NCBI RefSeq assembly: GCF_024734665.1
Contig: NZ_CP102931.1
Span: 4,152,001-4,216,000 of the forward strand
Direction: 5' to 3'
DNA length: 64,000 nucleotides
DNA from: Variovorax paradoxus
GTDB taxonomy: Bacteria; Pseudomonadota; Gammaproteobacteria; Burkholderiales; Burkholderiaceae_C
Part shown: in pieces, positions 28,297 to 36,133 of the stretch
Layout of the letters: each line of letters begins with the position of its first letter
How positions within the stretch are numbered: the first letter of the stretch is position 1
Made by a program: the position numbers and the translations under genes
The notes under the pieces: model-generated
Told to the model about the DNA's origin: nothing
What the model saw: only the letters and a program-made list of their open reading frames with translations
The model's database searches: none

Positions 28297-28866
28297 ATGC
28301 GCTTTCGCTCTTCCGCCCTCTTCTTCGCCGTTGCCATCGCGGCCTCTGCGGTGGCCCTCACACTGACCTTTGCCACACCATCGCCGCTCGGCGGCGACAT
28401 TCCTGCCGGCGAGGCCGTGCCCGCGCCAGAATTCCAGAACATCGACACCTGGCTCAACTCCCAGCCGCTGAAGCTCAGTGAGCTGCGCGGCAAGGTCGTG
28501 CTGGTCGATTTCTGGACCTACACCTGCATCAACTGCCTCAACCACCTGCCTTACGTGAAGGACTGGAACGAGAAGTACAAGGACAAGGGCCTGGTCATCG
28601 TCGGCGTGCACACGCCGGAGTTCGCGTACGAGAAATCGACGAAGAACGTGAAGGACGCGATCCAGCGGCTGCAGATCAAGCACGCGGTGGCACAGGACAA
28701 CAGCTACGGCACCTGGAAGGCCTTCAGGAACCAGTACTGGCCCGCCGTATACCTGATCGACAAGCAGGGAAAGATCGTCTATTCGCACTTTGGCGAAGGC
28801 AGCTACGGCACCACGGAGAAGAGGATCCAGGCGCTGCTGGCTGAGCCTGCGCCGGTGGGGTCCTGA
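28297..28866 (+). CDS. Exported thioredoxin-like protein with CINC active site
   Basis: 189 residues from ATG 28297, with GAAGGA 8 bases upstream; a longer in-frame reading is rejected. A hydrophobic leader (about residues 8-25) targets it to the periplasm or membrane. The TlpA-like fold carries the redox motif DFWTYTCINCLNHLPYV with cysteines 77 and 80, and the VGVHTPEF strand. The same CINC motif and flanking sequence occur in the thioredoxin domain of the DipZ-like protein at 32607, so the two are related. A thiol-disulfide role is likely. Confidence 0.85.
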   Translation: MRFRSSALFFAVAIAASAVALTLTFATPSPLGGDIPAGEAVPAPEFQNIDTWLNSQPLKLSELRGKVVLVDFWTYTCINCLNHLPYVKDWNEKYKDKGLVIVGVHTPEFAYEKSTKNVKDAIQRLQIKHAVAQDNSYGTWKAFRNQYWPAVYLIDKQGKIVYSHFGEGSYGTTEKRIQALLAEPAPVGS

Positions 28867-29081
28867 GAGCTTTGTTCAGGGTGCGATCACGCCGACGGGG
28901 GACATTCGCGGAGGAGAGCACCCGGTGTCATTCGCACGCACCCCGAACAAGAGCCCCAACAACACAACGCACGACGAAGCAACAGAAATGAAGAAGCTCT
29001 GGTTCGCCCTCCTTTTCCTTGCAGGCGGTATCACCCACGAGATACGCAACCCGGTGAGCTGCCAGTGCATCACAGCACGAT

Positions 29082-29825
29082 TCAGTCCAACGCCTCGACA
29101 GTCGAAGAAAAAACGTAGCCCTCGCTGCGCACCGTCTTGATGAAGCGTGGCTCGCGCGCATCGTCTCGCAGACGCTGGCGCAGCCGGCTCACGAGCAGAT
29201 CGATCGAGCGCTCGAAAAGTTCGGCCTCGCGCCCCTGCGTAAGACTCAGCAGCTGATCGCGGCTCAGCACCTTCTGCGGATGGTCGAGAAACACGCGCAG
29301 CAGCCGGTACTCCGCACCGCTGAGAGCCACCATCACCCCGCTGTCGTCGATCAGATGGCGCGCCGTGGTGTCGACCTGCCACTCGCCAAACGCCAGCTTC
29401 GAGGCCGACTCGGTCGAGCGCATGTTCGGCGGCAGCATGCGCGTGCGGCGCAACACCGAGCGCATGCGCGCCAGCAGCTCGCGGGCTGAGAACGGCTTGG
29501 CCAGATAGTCGTCGGCGCCCATCTCCAGGCCGAGGATGCGATCGGCCTCCTCGCTGCGCGCAGTGAGCATGAGGATGGGCGTGGCCTTGTACTTGCCCGT
29601 GCGCAGGTCACGGCACAGCGTGAGCCCGTCTTCGCCCGGCAGCATCAGGTCGAGGATGATGAGATCGAACGGCCCCGACTCCTCCAGCGCTGCGCGCATG
29701 TGCCGCCCCGTGGGCACCGCGACCACGCGCAGGCCGTTCTTGACCAGGTACGTGGTGAGCAGTTCGCGGATTTCCCGGTCGTCGTCGACGATGAGGATGT
29801 GGTCGGAAGTCTTCGAGGTCGTCAT
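29082..29825 (-). CDS. OmpR-family two-component response regulator
   Basis: 247 residues from ATG 29825 (MTTSKTSDHILIVDDD). Receiver domain with the acidic pair DDD, phosphoacceptor aspartate in LIILDLMLPGEDG, and LTARSEEAD and KPFSARELLAR. The C-terminal winged helix has LSGAEYRLLRVFLDHP, RSIDLLVSRLRQRL and IKTVRSEGYVF. Its partner is probably the histidine kinase at 31204, on the other strand with a hydrolase gene between. A TGTAT-N5-TGTAT direct repeat lies 62 bases upstream of the start. Confidence 0.92.
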   Translation of the reverse strand: MTTSKTSDHILIVDDDREIRELLTTYLVKNGLRVVAVPTGRHMRAALEESGPFDLIILDLMLPGEDGLTLCRDLRTGKYKATPILMLTARSEEADRILGLEMGADDYLAKPFSARELLARMRSVLRRTRMLPPNMRSTESASKLAFGEWQVDTTARHLIDDSGVMVALSGAEYRLLRVFLDHPQKVLSRDQLLSLTQGREAELFERSIDLLVSRLRQRLRDDAREPRFIKTVRSEGYVFSSTVEALD

Positions 29826-29886
29826 GCAGGTGGCCGGTTCGTCGGAAGCCGCAATGTAGCCCGGCTGCGGGCCGGGACAAGCGGGT

Positions 29887-29902
29887 TTGTATTCCTGTGT
29901 AT
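29887..29902 (+). promoter_or_regulatory. Candidate response-regulator box upstream of the regulator gene
   Basis: Contains TGTAT-N5-TGTAT (29888-29902), two pentamers spaced by exactly 10 bases. The same arrangement recurs at 31037, 31067 and 31146, around the kinase gene. Tandem half-sites one helical turn apart are usual for OmpR-family proteins. Confidence 0.45.
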
Positions 29903-29923
29903 CCAGCGCCCCGGACGGCCACA

Positions 29924-30955
29924 CTACGTTGCCGACACGAGCTTCCACACCGCATCGGCAAACACCTGCGGTGTCTCCTGCGGCACGTTGTGGCCTGCGT
30001 TCACGACCAGGTGCGTGCGCGGCCCGGTGAACTTGGCAGCGTAGGCCTTGCCGTCGGTGGCCGGCACGACACCGTCGGAGTCGCCGTCCATCGTGATCGT
30101 AGGCACCTTGATCGTCGGGAATGCGGCCAGGCGCTTCTCGTATTCCTCGTACTGTGCGAAGCCGTCTGCAAGACCCAGGCGCCAGCGGTAGTTGTGGATG
30201 ACGATCTGCACGTAGTCAGGGTTGTCGAACGACGCGGCGGTGCGCTCGAAAGTGGCATCGTCATATGCCCACTTCGGCGAATTCGTGGTCCACAGGATGC
30301 GCGCGATGTCGCGCCGGTTCGCTTCCAGGCCAAGCCGGCCGCGCTCGGTGGCGAAGTAGTACTGGTACCACCAGCCCAGCTCGACCTTCGCGGGCAATGG
30401 CAGCTTGTTGCCGGGGCGGTTGGTCATGATGTAGCCGTTGACCGAGAGCAGCCCGATGCAGCGCTCGGGCCAGAGCGCCGCAATGATGCAGCCGGTGCGC
30501 GCGCCCCAGTCGTAGCCGACGATGACGGCGCGGTCGATCTTCAGGGCATCGAGCAGCGCGATCTGGTCGAGCGCCACTGCCGCCTGTTGCGCGGAGCGCG
30601 GGTTGGCGCTGTCGAGAAAGCGCGTGGTGCCGTGGCCGCGCAGATGCGGCACGATCACGCGGCAGCCACGGGCCGCGAGCAACGGCGCGACTTCGGCGTA
30701 ACTGTGGATGTCGTAGGGGTAGCCGTGCATCAGCAGCACCGGAATGCCATCGGCGGGGCCGGCCTCGTAGTAGCCGACATCGAGCTCGCCGGCCTTGATC
30801 TGGCGGATGGGCTCCAGCTTGCGCGGTCTGGCGGCGGGCACGGCATCTGCCGCGTGGGCGGTGCTGCTCATGAATGCCAGCTCGACGGCAGCGAGGCTGG
30901 CGGCGGCGCCACCCAGCAGGAAGCGGCGTTGGCGGTTGACGGGTTCTTCGGACAT
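29924..30955 (-). CDS. Exported alpha/beta hydrolase, epoxide hydrolase-like
   Basis: 343 residues from ATG 30955. A twin-arginine-type leader (NRQRRFLLGGAAASLA) ends near AHAADA. The hydrolase core has LLMHGYPYDIHSY (oxyanion hole HGYP), VPHLRGHGTTRF, the nucleophile elbow GYDWGAR with aspartate in place of serine, and a histidine in NAGHNVPQE. An aspartate nucleophile and HGxP are typical of epoxide hydrolases and haloalkane dehalogenases. It shares a 248-base regulatory region with the histidine kinase gene. Confidence 0.85.
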   Translation of the reverse strand: MSEEPVNRQRRFLLGGAAASLAAVELAFMSSTAHAADAVPAARPRKLEPIRQIKAGELDVGYYEAGPADGIPVLLMHGYPYDIHSYAEVAPLLAARGCRVIVPHLRGHGTTRFLDSANPRSAQQAAVALDQIALLDALKIDRAVIVGYDWGARTGCIIAALWPERCIGLLSVNGYIMTNRPGNKLPLPAKVELGWWYQYYFATERGRLGLEANRRDIARILWTTNSPKWAYDDATFERTAASFDNPDYVQIVIHNYRWRLGLADGFAQYEEYEKRLAAFPTIKVPTITMDGDSDGVVPATDGKAYAAKFTGPRTHLVVNAGHNVPQETPQVFADAVWKLVSAT

Positions 30956-31036
30956 GGGACGTTCCTTCGTTTGTGTTGGCGACGGAACGATTGAATGCGC
31001 CGGATGTATGCGGCATGTGTCATGCCAGGGGTGTTC

Positions 31037-31082
31037 TTGTATGGCCGTGTGTACGGGCCGCGCCGGATACACGGCCATACAA
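31037..31082. promoter_or_regulatory. 14-bp inverted repeat with embedded TGTAT tandem half-sites
   Basis: TTGTATGGCCGTGT (31037-31050) and ACACGGCCATACAA (31069-31082) are perfect complements with 18 bases between. Each arm carries a pair of TGTAT-like pentamers 10 bases apart. It lies between the divergent hydrolase and kinase genes. Confidence 0.55.
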
Positions 31083-31145
31083 AGCCGAAGCTGCGACGGC
31101 ATCTGAGCCCCGGCAGGTAATGTTGTATGTCCCGTTCGCAGCCCA

Positions 31146-31161
31146 ACACACTGCAATACAA
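31146..31161 (-). promoter_or_regulatory. Additional TGTAT-type tandem half-site
   Basis: On the minus strand this reads TTGTAT-N5-TGTGT, one mismatch from the sites at 29887 and 31067. It is 42 bases before the kinase start codon. Confidence 0.35.
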
Positions 31162-31203
31162 AGAAGTGATCTGCGGCGCGAGCCCGGGTCTATAAACCAG
31201 CCC

Positions 31204-32571
31204 ATGCCTACATCCGCAAGCCTCCCCGCGCCCCTCGCCCCGGCCAACCCCGCAGGCCTGCGCCGACTGCTGCCGCGCTCGCTGTTCTCGCGCGTGACGC
31301 TGATCATCGTCATCGGGCTGGCCATTGCGCAGCTGCTGACCTTCACGGCGATCCGCTACGAACGCGGCATCGCGATGCGAGAGCTGATGATGATCGGCAT
31401 CGAGCGCGACATCGCGAGCTCGGTCGCCATCCTCGACCGGCTGCCGGCCGCCGAGCGAGAAAGCTGGCTCGCACGGCTGGAGCGGCGCAACTACCGCTTC
31501 GTGCTGGGCGGCAGCGCGCAGGGCACGCCGCCCGACACGCCGATGTCGCAGCAGTTCGCCGCCGCCATCACCGATGCGATGCGCCCGTTCGAGATCGTCA
31601 AGGTCGGCCAGGTGGGCAGCCCACCGCAAAGCTTGCAGATCCAGGTGCGGCTGTCGGACGGGTCTTCCGTGATCGTGCATGCGCGGCGCGTGGACATGCC
31701 GGTGTCGAGCTGGGTGATGTGGCTGTTGTGGATACAGCTGCTGGTGCTGGCCGTGTGCGCCTGGTATGCGGTGCGGCTGGTCACGCGACCGCTGGCGCAA
31801 CTGGCCGATGCGGCCGACGAACTGGGGCCAGACCTGAAGGGACAGCAGTTGCCCGAAGAAGGCCCGACCGAGGTGAAGCACGCGGCGCGCGCATTCAACG
31901 CAATGCAGAAGCGCATCGCGGGCTACATGGCCGAGCGCGTGGAGATCCTTGCGGCCATCTCGCACGACCTGCAGACGCCCATCACCCGCATGCGGCTGCG
32001 CACCGACCTGATGGACAGCGACCACGACCGCGACAAGTTCCGCCAGGACCTGGATGCGATGCACGCCCTGGTGCGCGAAGGCGTGACCTACGCGCGCACG
32101 CTGCACGGCGCCACCGAGCCGCCCTGCCGCATCGACGCCGACGCGCTGTTCGAGAGCATGGTGGCCGACTACGAAGATTCAGGCGAGCAGGTGCTGCTCG
32201 AAGGCCGCACGGGCGAGCCCATCGTGACGCGGCCGAATGCGCTGCGGCGAATCTTGACGAACCTGATCGACAACGCGCTGAAGTTCGGCACCGACGTGCG
32301 CCTGCAGGTGCACGCCGAGGCCGACCGCCTGGTGCTGGCCGTGATCGACAACGGACCAGGCATTCCGCCCGACCAGCTGGAGAACGTGCTCAAGCCCTTC
32401 TACCGCGTGGAAGGCTCGCGCAATCGCAACACCGGCGGCACCGGACTGGGCCTGGCCATCGCTCACCAGTTGGCGATGGCAATGGGCGCGGAGTTGGTGC
32501 TACGCAACCGGACCGAAGGCGGGCTCGAAGCCCGGCTGACCATGAGCACGCGCGCCGCACGGGCGAACTGA
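31204..32571 (+). CDS. Sensor histidine kinase
   Basis: 455 residues from ATG 31204. A membrane segment at about 28-50, a periplasmic domain, a second membrane segment at about 170-190, and a HAMP linker follow in order. The dimerisation box is LAAISHDLQTPITRMR with phosphoacceptor His254. The ATP-binding domain has NLIDNALKFG (N box), VIDNGPGIP and GGTGLGLAIA (G boxes). It resembles EnvZ/QseC-type kinases. It probably pairs with the regulator at 29082. The DipZ-like gene begins 35 bases after the stop. Confidence 0.93.
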   Translation: MPTSASLPAPLAPANPAGLRRLLPRSLFSRVTLIIVIGLAIAQLLTFTAIRYERGIAMRELMMIGIERDIASSVAILDRLPAAERESWLARLERRNYRFVLGGSAQGTPPDTPMSQQFAAAITDAMRPFEIVKVGQVGSPPQSLQIQVRLSDGSSVIVHARRVDMPVSSWVMWLLWIQLLVLAVCAWYAVRLVTRPLAQLADAADELGPDLKGQQLPEEGPTEVKHAARAFNAMQKRIAGYMAERVEILAAISHDLQTPITRMRLRTDLMDSDHDRDKFRQDLDAMHALVREGVTYARTLHGATEPPCRIDADALFESMVADYEDSGEQVLLEGRTGEPIVTRPNALRRILTNLIDNALKFGTDVRLQVHAEADRLVLAVIDNGPGIPPDQLENVLKPFYRVEGSRNRNTGGTGLGLAIAHQLAMAMGAELVLRNRTEGGLEARLTMSTRAARAN

Positions 32572-32606
32572 GCCGCGCTCATCCCTCTATTGACCAGACC
32601 CCGACC

Positions 32607-34346
32607 ATGCTCCTCCTCATCGTTGCCTACCTGGGTGGTGTGCTCACCATCCTGAGCCCGTGCATCCTGCCCGTGCTCCCGTTCGTCTTCGCGCGCGCCG
32701 ACCGGCCGTTTCGCTCGCATGGGCTGCCCATGCTGCTCGGCATGGCGCTGGCGTTCTCGGCCATCGCCACGCTGGCAGCCGTGGGCGGCGGCTGGGTCGT
32801 GGCGCTCAACGAGTACGGGCGCAGCGCGGCGATTGCGCTACTGGCGGTGTTCGGCGTGACGCTGCTGTTTCCATCGGTGGCCGACCGCCTGAGCCGACCG
32901 CTGGTGGCGCTTGGCTTGCGGTTGTCTGGGCCTGCCTCTGGGAAGGCGTCAGTGTTCTCGCCGCTGCTGCTGGGGGTCGGCACGGGGCTGCTGTGGGCGC
33001 CGTGCGCAGGGCCGATCCTCGGGCTGATCCTGACGGGCGCTGCGCTCAATGGAGCGAGCATCGGCACGTCCTTGCTGCTGCTGGCCTATGCGGCCGGTGC
33101 GTGCACCTCGCTGGCGGCTGCGCTGCTCTTTGGCGGTCGGCTGTTCTCGGCGATGAAGGGGTCGCTGCGCACCGGCGAATGGATGCGGCGCGTGGCTGGC
33201 GTGGCCGTTCTCGTAGGTGTCGGCGCCATTGCGCTGGGGCTGGACACCGGACTGCTCAGCCGCCTTTCGGTAGGCACCACTTCGGCATTGGAGAAGGCGC
33301 TGGTGGAGAAGATCGATATGCCCATGCCCACGCCGCTGCCCTTGCAGCAATCGGAGCCCAAGAAGCCCGCATTGGCGCTAGCCGACGAAGGTAGTCTTCC
33401 TTCGCTGGCCGGCGCCACCGAATGGATCAACTCCGCACCGCTGACGCCCGAGAGCCTGCGCGGCAAGGTGGTGCTGGTCGACTTCTGGACCTACTCGTGC
33501 ATCAACTGCCTGCGCACCCTGCCCTACGTTCGCGCATGGGCAGAGAAGTACAAGGATGCCGGGCTGGTGGTAGTCGGCGTGCATGCGCCGGAGTTCGCGT
33601 TCGAGAAGCAGCCTGCCAACGTGCGCCGCGCAACGAAGGACCTGGGCATCGGCTTCCCGGTGGCCGTCGACAGCAACTACGCGATCTGGCGCTCTTTCGG
33701 CAACCAGCACTGGCCGGCGTTCTATGTCGTCGATGCGCAGGGGCGCATCAGGCATCACCAGTTCGGCGAGGGGCAGTACGCGAAGTCGGAGCAGGTCATC
33801 CAGCAGTTGCTGGCGGAAGCCGGGCGGCCCGTCGTGCCGGCCGACACGGTCTCTCCGGAAGGCCAGGGTACGCAGGCTGCGCCGGCTGTGTCGCCGGCCC
33901 TGTCGGGCGAAACCTACCTGGGCTACGAGCGCGCGCAGAGCTTCGCCTCGCCTGGCGGCATCGCGAAGGATCGTGCACGGGTCTATCCCGCGGCTTCGTC
34001 ACTGCGCGCCAACCAATGGGCTCTGAGCGGCGAATGGACGGTGGAGAGCGAACGCGCGGTGCTGGCGCGGGCCAATGGGCGCGTCGCCTATCGCTTCCAT
34101 GCACGCGACCTGCATCTGGTGCTCGGCCCGTCGGCCGATGGCAAGCCCGTGCGCTTCAAAGTGCTGATCGACGGCAAGCCGCCACTGGCGGACCACGGCA
34201 CCGATACCGATGCGCAAGGCAACGGCACCATCGACGGACAGCGGCTGTATCAACTGGTGCGCCAGACGGTGAACGAAAAAGACCGCCTGTTCGAAATCGA
34301 ATTTCTTGACGCGGGCGCGCAGGCCTACGTCTTCACCTTCGGGTGA
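32607..34346 (+). CDS. DipZ-like thiol-disulfide protein (CcdA-type membrane domain plus thioredoxin domain)
   Basis: 579 residues from ATG 32607. Residues 1-215 form a CcdA/DsbD-like membrane domain of about six helices, with cysteines in LSPCILPVLP (near 19) and LLWAPCAGP (near 133). A linker leads to a thioredoxin domain (about 265-400) with DFWTYSCINCLRTLPYV, cysteines 298 and 301. The last 150 residues are a beta-rich domain (RVAYRFHARDLHLVLG) like the C-terminal part of mycobacterial DipZ. It carries electrons from cytoplasmic thioredoxin to periplasmic partners, by family. Likely co-transcribed with the kinase. Confidence 0.88.
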   Translation: MLLLIVAYLGGVLTILSPCILPVLPFVFARADRPFRSHGLPMLLGMALAFSAIATLAAVGGGWVVALNEYGRSAAIALLAVFGVTLLFPSVADRLSRPLVALGLRLSGPASGKASVFSPLLLGVGTGLLWAPCAGPILGLILTGAALNGASIGTSLLLLAYAAGACTSLAAALLFGGRLFSAMKGSLRTGEWMRRVAGVAVLVGVGAIALGLDTGLLSRLSVGTTSALEKALVEKIDMPMPTPLPLQQSEPKKPALALADEGSLPSLAGATEWINSAPLTPESLRGKVVLVDFWTYSCINCLRTLPYVRAWAEKYKDAGLVVVGVHAPEFAFEKQPANVRRATKDLGIGFPVAVDSNYAIWRSFGNQHWPAFYVVDAQGRIRHHQFGEGQYAKSEQVIQQLLAEAGRPVVPADTVSPEGQGTQAAPAVSPALSGETYLGYERAQSFASPGGIAKDRARVYPAASSLRANQWALSGEWTVESERAVLARANGRVAYRFHARDLHLVLGPSADGKPVRFKVLIDGKPPLADHGTDTDAQGNGTIDGQRLYQLVRQTVNEKDRLFEIEFLDAGAQAYVFTFG

Positions 34347-34362
34347 TCGCCCTTGGCGCTGC

Positions 34363-34440
34363 TCATAGGTGCTGAGCTACAAGCACCACGGCCCCAGCGA
34401 TAGAAATGGCGCCGCCGACGAACTTCCTGAATGCCTTCAT
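34363..34440 (-). CDS. Possible 25-residue hydrophobic peptide
   Basis: A 26-codon frame starts at ATG 34440 with a near-ideal AAGGAG 9 bases upstream. The peptide begins MKAFRKFVGG, a basic amphipathic start, and continues into one hydrophobic stretch ending VVLVAQHL. This is the form of a single-pass membrane peptide. It is too short to test by codon bias, and no family is known. Confidence 0.45.
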   Translation of the reverse strand: MKAFRKFVGGAISIAGAVVLVAQHL

Positions 34441-34547
34441 GGCGTTGTTCTCCTTCAGTGAAGCCCTATGGTGCCGCGCGATGGTGTGCTCGTGGGTTGG
34501 GAATCCTCATGTGTGGGATAGAAAAGCCCAACCTGCAAGAGCAGCAT

Positions 34548-34796
34548 CTACGACTTGGCACCCGGCAAGGAGAGCCGCTCTCTCGCGAACTGGCTGGCCC
34601 GGAGCCGCACACGCTGCAATGCAGCCTCCAGCGTGGGCTGCTGCATGAATACGAACACTCCCCGCCTGAGCCCACGAAGGCTCAGCTCGGCAACGCCCGC
34701 ATAGCGGCCGCTGGTGGTCTGCTTGATATCGATGCGGCTCGACCAGCCATCGGGCAGATCGACGAGGAGTTGTAGTTGTTGTTGCTGGACATTCAT
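34548..34796 (-). CDS. Small hypothetical protein (82 aa)
   Basis: Frame from ATG 34796 (MNVQQQQLQLLVDLPDGW). It alternates beta-type segments (RIDIKQTTSGRYAGVAEL, GVFVFMQQP) and ends in a basic helix. No leader or membrane segment. Family not recognised. It is the only substantial minus-strand frame in this gap; the 25-residue peptide frame lies downstream of it on the same strand. Confidence 0.5.
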   Translation of the reverse strand: MNVQQQQLQLLVDLPDGWSSRIDIKQTTSGRYAGVAELSLRGLRRGVFVFMQQPTLEAALQRVRLRASQFARERLSLPGAKS

Positions 34797-35000
34797 GTTG
34801 AGGCTGAGGATAGGCCTCGAACCCGCTGCGCCCCAAGGAACTAGTTCCTTTGCATTAGCAATACTTCAAGATTGCCATCAGGGGATATCCGGCGCACCCC
34901 TCATCCTCAATGTCTCCCAGATTGGTCGCGATCATCGGTTTGCCCGCCTCCCTCCGGCGGGCTCCTCCCTCCGACCCCATGCGCAAGAACGGGGTCCTTC

Positions 35001-35027
35001 AGCTCGCCTTTGTGCGAGCTTTTTTTT
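35001..35027 (+). terminator. Rho-independent terminator
   Basis: AGCTCGC-CTTTGT-GCGAGCT followed by eight T. The stem is seven perfect pairs. Nothing coding was identified just upstream on the plus strand, so it either ends a short untranslated transcript from the 34.8-35.0 kb gap or insulates the next gene. Confidence 0.8.
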
Positions 35028-35117
35028 GGCTGCACCGCCATCTCCAGACGTGTTGCCACCGGTTGGCTGTTGCAGCCGACGTCATATAGTCGCGCGCACA
35101 ACTATGAGGAGAACTAG

Positions 35118-35726
35118 ATGACGTGGTTGAGCAGGATTCGAAAGTCCATTGAGAACAGCCGTTCATGGCACGCCGTTGGAATACTGGTTTGGTTGGGAGT
35201 AGTCGCGCTTGTGGCCTTCTATGCTTGGCTGACTTCGTGGTATTGGCACAAGGTCTTCGACCAAAATCCAGATCTAAAGCCCAGCACAAATCCGGCCGTG
35301 TTTACGGCAGACAAACTTGGCCAATACGGAGACTTTGTGGGTGGGCTGATGAATCCGCTACTCGCCCTTGTCTCGCTGGTGGGCTTCCTCTTCACCTTGG
35401 CGATGGCATTCGCCCAGTTGAACGAAAGTCGAAAGGCAACTGACATGGCCAGGGAGCAGTCGGAACGGGCGAGCAGACTTACCGCCCTCGACAGCATGCT
35501 TCGGTCTGCAGAAGAACGAATTCTCTTCTACAACAATCTCAAGTGGACCGACAGCTTTACCTACAAGAAGGAGGTCGACTGGTGGACCAGTAGGCGGGAC
35601 GAGCTGCGCGAAGAGATTGAAGTGATTTACGTTGCACTGCACAAGCGAGTGGCGCCAGACGTTCCTCTGAGGCCAACAATTCAAGAAACTGACAATGCGC
35701 GACAAAAGAAGTGGGCGCTTGATTGA
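35118..35726 (+). CDS. Membrane protein resembling the N-terminal part of AbiC-like phage-resistance proteins
   Basis: 202 residues from ATG 35118 with GAGGAG 10 bases upstream. Two membrane helices (about 19-41 and 78-100) flank a short loop. The second is introduced by GQYGDFVGGLMNPLLALVSL and followed by a charged coiled coil (AQLNESRKATDMAREQSERA). This helix-coil signature is known from putative abortive-infection (AbiC-like) and other prophage membrane proteins. Base composition is lower in GC than the left neighbours. It lies just outside the tRNA-Pro attachment site. Defence role is inference. Confidence 0.6.
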   Translation: MTWLSRIRKSIENSRSWHAVGILVWLGVVALVAFYAWLTSWYWHKVFDQNPDLKPSTNPAVFTADKLGQYGDFVGGLMNPLLALVSLVGFLFTLAMAFAQLNESRKATDMAREQSERASRLTALDSMLRSAEERILFYNNLKWTDSFTYKKEVDWWTSRRDELREEIEVIYVALHKRVAPDVPLRPTIQETDNARQKKWALD

Positions 35727-35888
35727 GACCTAGGTCATGACGCTCAGCCTGAAGGCGGCCATAGACCGTGCGAGGGAGCTTCGCGGGAAGAAGCGCCAGC
35801 GGCCACACCAGCTCACCCAGCGATCACCTGTTCATCACGCGGAACGGCACGCATTTGTCAAAACCAGGGCTTGTTTGTCAGCGGCAAA

Positions 35889-35922
35889 GAAAAACGGGCT
35901 ACGCCTTGTGAGCGTAACCCGT
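35889..35922 (-). terminator. Rho-independent terminator of the tRNA-Pro transcript
   Basis: On the minus strand, ACGGGTTACGC and GCGTAGCCCGT pair around a 7-base loop and are followed by five T. It sits just downstream of the tRNA CCA end, the expected place for the original tRNA terminator. Confidence 0.75.
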
Positions 35923-35940
35923 CGTTCTATCTACTGATTT

Positions 35941-35987
35941 TGGTCGGTGTGAAAGGATTCGAACCTTCTACCCCTTGCACCCCATGC
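35941..35987 (-). other. Attachment site: 3' half of tRNA-Pro(GGG)
   Basis: Read on the minus strand this 47-base stretch begins in the anticodon arm (GCATGGGGTGCAAG, anticodon GGG in a 7-base loop). It continues through the T arm GGTTCGAATCC and the acceptor strand CACACCGACCA with an encoded CCA. Upstream of the anticodon loop the sequence departs from tRNA, so there is no D arm or matching 5' acceptor strand. This is the duplicated tRNA end left by a tyrosine integrase, next to the integrase gene. The region 35,727-36,132 holds otherwise only the tRNA terminator, AT-rich DNA and 11-base repeats. Confidence 0.8.
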
Positions 35988-36100
35988 ATTTAAATATGCA
36001 CAGCGCTGCACCGCCCTGAACAAATAAATCCTTTTAAATTCAACCACTTACACAATCTCTCATCCAACCTTGCGCATCCAGGCCTGCTAAAATGCACTGA

Positions 36101-36133
36101 TATTTAGGGCATATTTAGGGCACGACTAGGGCA
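36101..36133 (+). repeat. Three 11-bp tandem repeats ending at the integrase start codon
   Basis: TATTTAGGGCA, TATTTAGGGCA and CGACTAGGGCA follow without gaps; the last A is the A of the integrase ATG. An arm-type or autoregulatory binding site for integrase or excisionase is likely. Confidence 0.6.

Noticed and set aside
28988..29140. Short frame MKKLWFALLFLAGG followed by THEIRNPV, recalling a histidine kinase box
   Set aside because: Only 50 codons, runs into the 3' end of the response regulator on the other strand, and the kinase-like octamer has no supporting domain. Possibly chance.
35737..35937. 66-codon plus-strand frame before the attachment site
   Set aside because: No ribosome binding site; it covers the tRNA terminator hairpin. 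Basic composition without a family match.
35941..36013. Intact tRNA gene of about 73 bases
   Set aside because: T arm, anticodon loop and acceptor 3' strand are good, but the would-be 5' acceptor pairs at only about five of seven positions and there is no D arm. A 3' half only.
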